64,000 nucleotides of DNA from Aquilaria yunnanensis (lineage: Eukaryota; Streptophyta; Magnoliopsida; Malvales; Thymelaeaceae). The position numbers were made by a program, and so were the translations under genes. This document shows, piece by piece, positions 56,641 through 64,000 of the stretch (positions within the stretch are counted from its first letter, which is position 1; each line of letters opens with the position of its first letter). The notes beneath the pieces are model-generated. The model saw nothing but the letters and a program-made list of their open reading frames with translations, did no database searches and was not told where the DNA came from. The stretch covers positions 47,337,501 to 47,401,500 of the forward strand of contig CM077595.1 in NCBI GenBank assembly GCA_039654915.1, in the 5' to 3' direction.

Positions 56641-57466
56641 TGATATCCGAAGTGCTATCACCCCGGTCACCACAGTAGCCCGCCAATACCAACCTCGGGA
56701 AACTAGCGTTTTGCCTCCTTCGGCAAGACGGCCGAACTAACTTCGGAGCCAGGGAATACCCCGAAGTACCAATCTGACTCCGGGAAACAGCCCTTCACTC
56801 CGAAGGGAGACATCAACCAAGGGCACCTCGGAGGTATGACAGAAGCCATCAAGGAGTCTCTAACATTCCGCCCGCACACCCTGCACGCCGCCCTCATATG
56901 CACTCTGACACGCCGCCACTGCCCGCGTCCTGTCATGTAGGGCTACGCTTGTCGTAGCCCGTGGGCCGAGGAGCCTGCAGGCAGCTAAAGGCCCCCACAC
57001 CTAGAAGTACGGATGACATCCATCCATACACGTGTCACAATCCGAATGGCTCACCCCCTCTATATATCAGGGGGGCTGGATCTCTATCCTCGGTCCGCCC
57101 TGAATCCTCTCCTTTCAGCCCCCAGGAAAACACGGCAGGCAAGAGTCTCTTGTGCTTACTACTCCCTCTCTACCTCTCAAAGCAATGACTTGGGCGTCAG
57201 AGGCTCCTCCCCTAAAAAAGACTCCGGGGACCTCCTAACCCCTATTTTCTGAGTGTTTCAGGCAAGTCTTCCTAAGGAATCCCCCTTTCGGGCTCTCTCC
57301 CATACCGAAAGTCCTTCTCAGCCTCACCGTGCCTGCCACACGAAGATGTTGCCAGCCATCACAGGTGATCCACACAGAGCACCTTCTGTCGGGACTCGCC
57401 TGCACTTTCTGAAGTCCCTGCCGCATTCACCACGACACACAGTGGAGATGATGCTGATGCGCATCA
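56641..57466 (+). repeat. Gypsy solo LTR F in B integrase (826 bp)
   Basis: It starts TGATATCCGAAGTGC and ends GCGCATCA. The flanks CTTCT (56636-56640) and CTTCC (57467-57471) are the target duplication with one change, and B pol reads on as RYFLI-GDE across it. It has the G-box, TATA box and hairpin block of the Tat LTRs (CTTGGGCGTCAGAGGCTCC near 57188). No internal region is attached. Confidence 0.88.
57028..57066 (+). promoter_or_regulatory. Promoter of solo LTR F: G-box and TATA box
   Basis: ACACGTGTC at 57028-57036 and TATATA at 57061-57066. Confidence 0.55.
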
Positions 57467-58494
57467 CTTCCTGATCGGAGATGAGTTGCACCGATAAGGG
57501 TACGCGAGTCCACTACAAAGGTGTGTTAGCAAAGAGGATGTTGAGATAGTCCTCAAAGAAGTCCATGAGTGGGCCTGCGATTTTCACATCGAGACTAATG
57601 CCCTTGCCAGAGTGCTACTCCGCAAAGGATATTTTTGGCCTACCTGAAGGAAGGATGCAAGGCAGTTTGTCTAAAAATGCGACAAGTGCCAAAGACACGC
57701 TTCCATCCATAGACTACCCTCGAAAGTAATAACTTTAGCAAATTATCCTTGCCCTTTACGGTTTGGGGTATTGACCTCATTGGACCTTTTCCAACAGCTC
57801 CAGGAGGAGTGAAGTTTTGCGTAGTCGTAGTAGACTATTTCACCAAGTGGATCGAGCCAGAGCCTTTAGCGGAAATATTGGCAAAGGACATACAAAGATT
57901 TATCTGGAAGAACATCATATGCAGATTTGGCATACCGAGGGTGATAGTAGCTAATAATGGTTCTCAATTTACTGATAAAGGTTTCCAGGAATTCGCAGCC
58001 GACCTCGGGATAAAATTGCACTTCACCCCGGCTGCCAATCCTCAGAGCAATGGACAAGTTAAAGTGTCCAATAGAATGATAAAAGATGGTCTAAAAATAG
58101 GGTGAAGGAAGCAAAGGGAAAATGGCCAGAAGAGCTTCCAAGCGTACTTTAGAGCTACCGAACAACTCCTAGAAGGGCCACGGGTGAGACACCCTTCTTA
58201 CTCATCTTCGGCCTAGAAGCCATTATCCCTGTTAAGGTTGTACAGCCATCTGTAAGAATAAAGGTGTTCAACGAACAAGGGAGCCACATCGGTTTAAGAA
58301 CCAAGTTGGATATGATTGATGAGCATAGAGAAATGGTCGAGCTCAAAAGAAAAGCTTTTCAGCAAAGAGCATAGCCGTTCCCATAAACTTGCATGTCAAG
58401 CATAAAGGAATTAAGAAAGGGCACCTCGTTCTCCAAAAGGCTCAATTCGAAGCCTGAAGACCATCTCATGGAGTATTTCAGGCAAATTGGGATG
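57467..58494 (+). pseudogene. Element B pol, fourth piece: integrase
   Basis: The order is linker and zinc-binding region (FLIGDELHR near 57468, then a degenerate CDKCQRHAS near 57679), then the catalytic core in an open run 57749-58105: VVVDYFTKW near 57826 (first aspartate present), IVANNGSQF near 57945 (second aspartate changed to N), and NGQVKVSN near 58049 (glutamate changed to K). Beyond 58105 the frame shifts (the LEGPRVRHP region) but KVVQPSVRIKVFNE-like sequence is seen near 58235. It ends where element C begins at 58495. With two of three catalytic residues lost it cannot integrate DNA. Confidence 0.88.
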
Positions 58495-59485
58495 TGATGC
58501 GGGTCTGGTTAGGCAGAGCCAGCATCTTTACTATTGTGCAGCGGTGTGGGCAGCAAGGACTCCTGGAAGGACACGAAGGTACCCTGAGAGGGATACCTAA
58601 AGTGATGGCCGGTGGCTTCTGACACCGTGGCTGGCGAGGACGGGAAAGGCTCCCGACACGGGAGAGAACCCGGAGCGGAGATCCTTCAAGGAGACCTGGC
58701 TGAAACACTCAGAAAACAGGGGTTAGGAGGCCCCTGGAATGGATTTCCGGGGGGAACCTCCGACGCCCAACTCAGTGCTTTGATAAAGCAAGAGGTGCGT
58801 AGTAATAAGTACTAGAAATGCTTGCCTGGCGTGTCTTTTTTAGGGCTGAAGGGAGAGTATTCAGGCGGAGAGAGGAGAGCGTCCTCTTGTCCTTTTGGTC
58901 CTCCGGGCAGAGAACCCCCCTTCCCTGTGATGACTTCCCTTATATAAAAAGAAGAGGATGACCCCTTCAGATGACGACACATGTTCGGCACGTGTATGGT
59001 TTAGATGGTGTTCGTACTTCTAAGCGTGGAGGCCACTAGCCATCTGCAGGCTCTTTGGGTTGCGAGCCGGAGTAGGTGTAGCCCTGTGTGACAGGACGTT
59101 AGATTGTGACGTCGTGCAAGAGCACGCCTGGAGGTGGCGTGCTGGTGACTTGTGTAAGCGGAGTGTCAGAGACTCCTTAATGGCTCTTGCCGTACAACCG
59201 AGGTCCCTTTGATTGATGTCTCACTTCGGGTGATGTGTCCTTTTCCGGAGTCGGGCTGGAACTTCGATGCCTACGCCTTCGGGGAGCTTTCTCCTGCGGG
59301 GGGCGGTTGGTCTTTCTCCCCTGAAGCTAGTTCGGTCGCCCTCCTAAAGGAGGCGCTACACTGGCTTCCGAAGTTGGCATTTCGTGATGTACCGAGGTCG
59401 TGCGCCTTAAGTGTATGACTTCCTTCACTCCGGAGTCCTTTTCCGAGGTCAATAGGTGGCCAGGGTGATAGCACTTTGGCTATCA
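58495..59485 (-). repeat. 3' LTR of element C (991 bp)
   Basis: It starts TGATGCGGGTCTGG and ends TGGCTATCA on the plus strand. It carries the Tat LTR block (GGAACCTCCGACGCCCAACT near 58753), TATATAAAA (58941, minus-strand core) and CACGTG near 58989. No partner is in view. Confidence 0.85.
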
Positions 59486-59505
59486 CATGCCCCCCTTGGA
59501 AAGGC
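59486..59505 (-). other. Polypurine tract of C
   Basis: CATGCCCCCCTTGGAAAGG on the plus strand, that is AAGGGGGGCATG on the element strand before the 3' LTR, the same as in A. Confidence 0.82.
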
Positions 59506-59898
59506 CAATGTGGAGACTTCGGCAAGTAGTCCTTTTGGCGTCCGTCAATCGCTTAATTGGCAGTTTTTGACAGAACAATTTCGTGGACTCCCAGAGGCCC
59601 ACGTAGTAGCATGTCCGTTTTCGGTCGAACAGGGTGGCACGGAGCCTTGAACCCTGGACCTGATTCATACCCAGGGTGTGACGTCGGCTGAGGAGGCACT
59701 ACGCCACCTAGGTGATGAGCCTTATTCAGATAGGTGTCGTCTGTCTGCCCTTTGGTGGTCTCGAGATTCCCAACTTGTTCACTTTTCCCGCCATAGGCTA
59801 GTGAATCGTCGCGTCTTGAAACTAGGCATGTCAGTCTCGAGCAATGTGGCCGGGTTTTCTGGATGTCAGAAAGCGTGTCCTAGTTTCTCGTGACGGGT

Positions 59899-60027
59899 GA
59901 CACGTGGCAGACATTAGCTAGGATGGGCACACGTTTTCGTGCACGAGGGATAATCATGGTGACGCTTCACCTTCACGCAGCATTTATGACGCCTTTTTGG
60001 CTACCCTTCCTCGATCTATATAAGCCT
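59899..60027 (+). promoter_or_regulatory. Promoter of the antisense gene in C
   Basis: GACACGTGGC at 59899-59908, ATGGTGACGCTTC near 59956, TTATGACGCC near 59987 and TCTATATAAGCC at 60015-60026. The spacing of G-box to TATA is about 117 bases, as in D. Confidence 0.62.
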
Positions 60028-60287
60028 TCCTCCTGTCATACTCTTCATTTGTGTTTCTGTGCTCTCACTTTGCTCTTGCTTTTTCTCCTTTTTGTGCAGC
60101 GGTCCTAGCGGCGGAGCGATTTCCGGCAATCTTTCACTACAGCGTCCTCAAACCCCAACTTCGGCATGACTTTCGGTGGGTTCTGACTTTTAGAGTTCCT
60201 TCGGTGTTTTTTTTTTCTTTTTGCTTTCCGAAGTCGTCTTTCCGAAATCATTTTTTCCCTTTTTTCGAAGTCATTTTTCGGTCAACC

Positions 60288-62125
60288 ATGCATATTCCCG
60301 AGAGCTGGCAACCTCTTTTGTCTCACCCTTGCTGCACCACTCCTGAAAAATTAGAGAAATGGAAGACCAAATTTTTCCTTCCTTCTTATGCCATCACAAG
60401 GTTACCTCGCCTTGGCCAGTTTAGCTTTATGAATCGAGGTGACGAGGTTACCGTTTTCCGAGCCCAACTGAAGGCCGGACTTCAGTTTCCTTCGGTGAAG
60501 ATGATTTGTGACTTTTGCCAGTTTCATGGCATAGCCGTGAATCAGCTTCCTCCCAACTCGTTTTGCTATTTCAACGCCTTTCTCTGCATGTGCGGGATCT
60601 TCGGGGTAGAACCCCATTTCATCCTGTTCATGCAGTATTATAAGCTCTATCCGATTCCGAAGGGTGGCTTTTATTTCATGCTGCCTCGGGGATCTGGGAG
60701 CAAGAAATTTATGTTCACCTTCGCTACCAAGGATAGCTGGCGAGGGTGGCAAAGGAAGTTCTTCTTCCTGAAGGTGGCGGAGGCCTGGTCACACATCCCG
60801 ACTAAGTGGGCTCGGGGAAAGCTGGAGGTGGATGTCATGGATCCCAGGAAGCTGCTAACTCCCGAGTTGGCGGCGAGGTTTGGGGACTTTGACAGACGAA
60901 TCCGTGCTGTCGCCGACTGGGATGCCGAGATCCCTTCACGCTCTTTCTACCCTTTCCCGATCATGTGGAAACTCATGACCGAGGATGTCCTTCGGGAGTT
61001 GGGGGTGGTTACAGAGCACAAGACGAATCTCGGCATGCTAGCTCCTGCTACCGAGGGAAAGAACTCTTGGCTGGTGAAGCTCCTTCGGAGCGAGCTCTCT
61101 TTCGAAGCCTTTTTTGAAAGTAAGTTTCTTTCAAATTTTTTTCAACACAAGTGCCTCTAGACTTACACTGATTTCTTCCCTTTTTTCAGACATGGGCGAC
61201 GAGTCTGCCACCTATTACCGGTCTCTCTTCCTTGGCTAGGCCGAGAAGGGAGAACAAAAGAAGAGGCGTAAGGCGTCTGGGAGCGGATCATCTTCGGTCA
61301 AGAAGGACAAGAAGGACACCCCTCTTCCCCCTTCGGACGACGTTTCGGAAGTCGGCGATGTTACTGCTACTTCCACTAAGGCTGGCGATGTCATTGCAAC
61401 TTCCACCAAGGTTGCAACTATCGTGGAGCCTGAAATTGCCGCCGAAGTTCCTGCCGGGGTGATTGCCCTTCCTGCTCCTCTGAGTCCCGCAACGTCGGCA
61501 GATCTTGTCGGCTCTTCGGCGGATCTTCCTATTGAAGATTTAGAAAAGCGCCGAAGGGCCAAGGGCAAACATATTCCTGCCGACGTGGAGGAGGTCGGTG
61601 ACTCTGATGACGACTGTGCCGTGGTCGCACCAGGTTTGTCTCCTTTTTCCTGCAATCAACTTATATATATATTTTTTATAATCAAGGAAATTTTACCTGA
61701 TAAGATGTGTGTTTCTTTTGCAGACGATCCGGCGCCCCTGGCTTGGAAGATTGAGCACGCCCGAATGAAGGATCTTCGGGATTCTCATGTCCCGAAGGAC
61801 AAAGTCCCGAGGGAGCCATTTTGGTCTTTTACGGAGGACATGAATCTGTTCTCCGAAGACTGTCGGGAAATGGCTCCCCAAATGGCGAGGGGCATGCTTA
61901 CTCAGGCATCCTTCAAGGCGGTCGCCGAGGAGTGTGCCTCCGAGGATGCCCTTGCTGTAAAAGTTTCCCAGCATGCTGCTCAGGTAACTCTTCACGCTCT
62001 TCATTTTTCCTTCCCACTTTTTGCCTAAGTGTTTTTTTTTTTGGCTTTCCTTGTGCAAATTTTGCTAAGTACCTTCTCTTTTTTTTTTGCAGCTTTTGGG
62101 GTATAGCGGATACCTCCAAGCTTGA
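60288..62125 (+). pseudogene. Antisense gene (aORF) of C: exons 1-3 and start of exon 4
   Basis: Exons: 60288-61119 (832 nt), 61190-61633 (444 nt), 61724-61983 (260 nt), then 62093-62125, where element E cuts it. Introns of 70, 90 and 109 bases have GT-AG ends in the same phases as in A. Exon 1 is open: it begins MHIPESWQPLL, then holds NQLPPNSFCYFNAFLCMCG and ATKDSWRGWQRKFFF. The frame is also open upstream of that start, but the start is set by the match to A, and similarity to A begins there. Exon 2 has one in-frame stop at 61237 (TAG where A and D have CAG in SLFxGQ) and is otherwise basic, S/P-rich and then acidic. Exon 3 has EPFWSFTEDMNLFSEDCREM. The best preserved exon 1 of the window. 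Role unknown; the domain in exon 1 resembles Transposase_28 by memory. Confidence 0.83.
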
Positions 62126-62985
62126 TGATGCCCGGCGGCATCTTCGTCGGGAGACATTGTGACTCCGGGAGGGACTTCCTAAGGGGAAGAACGTCTGGAG
62201 CTCAAATTTCCCAGGGGAGTGTGCCTGAAAATACTTAGAAAAGAGGGTTAGGAGGTCCCCGAGGTGTTTTTCCCGGGGAGGAGCCTACGACACCCTAGTC
62301 AATGTCCTGAGAGGTGAAAGAGGGGGAGCACTAGGAAGTTTAGTGGCCTTGCCTGTTTGTGTTTTCTAAAGGATGAGGAGTCGAACCGTTTGCCAGGGTC
62401 TGTTCCCTGGTATTTATAGGAGTGCCCAGCCCGTTCAAATGATGACACGTGTTCGGTCGGATGTTCTCTGAGTTTCTGGGCATAAGGGACAAGTAGCCGG
62501 TGGCAGGCTCCTTGAGCCTTGAACCGAGACAGGTCGTGACAAGACCTGGACGGCGTCGGCGTGTTAGACCGCCGTTTGGGGCGGCATGTAACGCCTGTGG
62601 GCGACATGTCAGAGGCTCCTTAAATGCTCATGCCGTACTCCCGAATTCCTCTAGGCGAGGTCGCCCTTTGGTATGGATGCCCTTCTTCGGGAGTTATGCT
62701 CGTAGTTCGGGGAGTCCTTTAGTTCGGTGGTTCTACCTTCGGAGGATTCTCTCCTACTTGTAAAGGCTAGGCCTCTGTCCCGAAGATGATCCATTTGGTC
62801 CCCCGAAGGAGCCGGCAATACCTTTGGATTTCCTGGCGTATTAGCCGAAGTCCTGATTTCGTGGTGCTCGACTTCGCTCCTGCCGAGGTCAATGACAGTG
62901 CTTCTTTTCGGGCTACGCCAAGTTTCCCGAACACAACTTCGGCAGGACGTACGTACTGGGAGAGGCGAAAGCCCTTCGGCTATCA
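62126..62985 (-). repeat. 3' LTR of element E (~860 bp)
   Basis: TGATGCCCGGCGGC to CGGCTATCA, followed by CAGGCCCCCCTCG, the complement of a polypurine tract. It has GACACGTGT at 62444 and TATTTATAGG at 62411 (minus-strand TATA), and the CCCGGGGAGGAGCC part of the hairpin block near 62270. Confidence 0.82.
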
Positions 62986-63000
62986 CAGGCCCCCCTCGAA
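62986..63000 (-). other. Polypurine tract of E
   Basis: CAGGCCCCCCTCGAA on the plus strand gives TTCGAGGGGGGCCTG on the element strand, next to the 3' LTR. Confidence 0.78.
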
Positions 63001-63270
63001 AAAACCAAAGTGGAAACTTCGGTTTCTCAGCTTTTGGAGGGCGCCTCTTTGGGCCTTGGGTGTAGTACCTGTGCCGAAGATGGACCTTTCGTCCGAAGAC
63101 GTAGGCTGTTCGACCAAAGCTTGTCCTTTGGTTTCTTCGAGGTAGCCTACTTTTTTCCTTTTTGCAGGTCTGTGTAACGTCGCGTCTCGTAACCAGGCGT
63201 GTCAGTCTAGAGCGGTGCGCCCAGGATTTAGGGGTGTCAGAAAGCATGTCCCTCTTTTGGCACGATTGCT

Positions 63271-63418
63271 GACACGTGGCATGTTTGTCATTGGCGAGGG
63301 CTGCATCTGATACAACAGGCGCGTCTTTTCACGCGCAGTAATCAGTTACGGTGACTGTTCGCTTTCGTGGGGTACTTATGATGCCGATTCGCCTACCCCC
63401 CTCGACCTATATATACTC
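63271..63418 (+). promoter_or_regulatory. Promoter of the antisense gene in E
   Basis: GACACGTGGC at 63271-63280, TTACGGTGACTGTTC near 63347, TTATGATGCC near 63377 (a changed TGACG) and CTATATATAC near 63408. The order matches A, D and C. Confidence 0.58.
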
Positions 63419-63655
63419 TTGTTCCTCCATAACCTCCTTTTGCTTCTGCTTTTGCCTTTCAACTGTTTTTACGTTTTCTCCTGCTTTTCGCGGCGATGCT
63501 GTTGACAGAGTTTTTTCCGGCCACCTTTCACGACGGCGTCTTCAAACCCAGATTTTGGCAAAGCATTTGGTGGGTTTTAACTTCCCGAGTCTTCTATTTT
63601 CAAGCTTTTTTCCCGAAGTCATTTTTACCTTTTTCTGAACTCGTTTTTCAGCCGA

Positions 63656-64000
63656 GATGCCTATTCCCGAGAGCTGGCAACCTCTTTTGTCTCACCCTTG
63701 CTGAACCACTCCTGAAAAACTAAAAAAATGGAAGAAAAAATTCTTCCTTCCCTCGTATGCCATTACAAGGTTGCCACGTTCTGACCAATTTAGCTTTTCG
63801 AACCGTAGTAACGAGGTTACCGTTTTCTGAGCCCAAGTGAAGGGCGGACCTCGGTACCCTCCTCCGAAGATGATTTGCGACTTTTGCCAATTCCATGGCA
63901 TTGCCGTAAATCAACTTCCGCCGAACTCGTACTGCTATTTTAACGTCTTCCTCTGTATGTGTGGCGTCTTCAAAATAGAACCCCACTTCATTATCTTTAT
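63656..64000 (+). pseudogene. Antisense gene (aORF) of E, start of exon 1
   Basis: It begins MPIPESWQPLLSHPC at 63656 and is the counterpart of exon 1 in A and C. A TGA at about 63701 stands where they have a C codon (TGC), and another stop lies near 63829 (CAG or CGA in the others). The frame itself is kept to the window end (KMICDFCQFHGIAVNQLPPN near 63867, CMCGVF near 63955). The C-terminal exons are outside the window. Confidence 0.78.

Larger units (their letters stand above)
32491..64000 (+). mobile_element. Gypsy element B (Tat/Retand type), host of the nest, partial
   Basis: B starts with TGATAGCCGAAGGG at 32491, after the flank CAAAG, inside a LINE. Its readable pieces are the LTR, primer site, gag, protease, RT and part of RNase H (to 36755), RNase H to second RNase H (47497-48118), linker (56438-56640) and integrase (57467-58494). 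Pieces join in frame order once A, the copia solo LTR with D, and F are removed. C interrupts the last part of pol, so the 3' LTR is outside the window. It is the oldest element of the nest and is inactive: RT box YVDN, and integrase with two of three catalytic residues changed. Confidence 0.88.
58495..64000 (-). mobile_element. Gypsy element C (Tat/Retand type), minus strand, partial
   Basis: C is inserted in the last part of B pol; the left flank is GGATG. Its 3' LTR (58495-59485) is followed by the polypurine tract and by the antisense gene on the plus strand, which runs to 62125, where element E interrupts. The remainder (any pol, gag and 5' LTR) lies outside the window to the right. Confidence 0.82.
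62126..64000 (-). mobile_element. Gypsy element E (Tat/Retand type), minus strand, partial
   Basis: Inserted in exon 4 of the antisense gene of C. Its 3' LTR (62126-62985), a polypurine tract (62986-63000) and the beginning of its own antisense gene (plus strand) are visible. The rest is beyond the window. The left edge may be 62123 or 62126, as both give a TG start. Confidence 0.8.

Noticed and set aside
56653..57477. Solo LTR F starting at TGCTATCACC
   Set aside because: That start gives no target duplication. Starting at TGATATCC (56641) gives CTTCT/CTTCC and restores B pol.
1..64000. Bacterial-type features, CRISPR arrays, rRNA or tRNA genes
   Set aside because: None was seen. The window is plant repeat DNA; TGGCGCC sites are retrotransposon primer sites and not tRNA genes.

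Overview
This 64 kb window is plant nuclear DNA, almost certainly from an angiosperm and probably a dicot, although the species cannot be named from the sequence. I see no intact host gene, rRNA, tRNA or CRISPR array. Nearly all of it is transposable-element sequence, much of it nested, as expected of gene-poor heterochromatin.

Layout. 1-2017 is non-coding sequence, probably the end of an unrelated LTR. 2018-5136 is the 3' part of a Ty1-copia element (RT-RNase H, then a ~1.4 kb LTR). 5137-8299 is AT-rich with no gene. 8300-13787 is a decayed minus-strand copia element split by a ~1.35 kb foreign insertion. 13788-24582 is a decayed minus-strand Ty3-gypsy element of the Tat type ('H'). 24583-31200 holds an unidentified exon-like fragment, AT-rich sequence, a long-TIR DNA transposon with a hAT-like element inside it, and a CACTA-type remnant. 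31200-32490 is a LINE remnant on the minus strand.

From 32491 to the end one gypsy element of the Tat/Retand type ('B', plus strand) is the host of a nest. Target-site duplications (TSDs) let most of the nest be resolved: element 'A' (36756-47496, TSD GGTAC) in B's RNase H region; a copia solo LTR (48119-56432, TSD CCTCG) in B pol, itself split by element 'D' (48845-55736, minus); a gypsy solo LTR 'F' (56641-57466, TSD CTTCT/CTTCC); element 'C' (58495 onward, minus) near the end of B pol; and element 'E' (62126 onward, minus) inside C.

The most notable content is a gene lying antisense to gag-pol between pol and the 3' LTR of these Tat elements. It is visible in H, A, D, C and E. In A and C it has four exons with matching splice sites and intron phases; exon 1 (832 nt) and exon 3 (260 nt) have the same length in both, and exon 3 is also 260 nt in D. 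Its predicted product is about 720 residues with a C-terminal coiled coil. In A, D, C and E a promoter-like block lies upstream: a GACACGTGGC G-box, TGACG motifs and a TATA box. Element D has lost nearly all of gag-pol but keeps this promoter and exons 2-4. No element in the window looks autonomous: each coding region has stops, frameshifts, deletions or lost catalytic residues.
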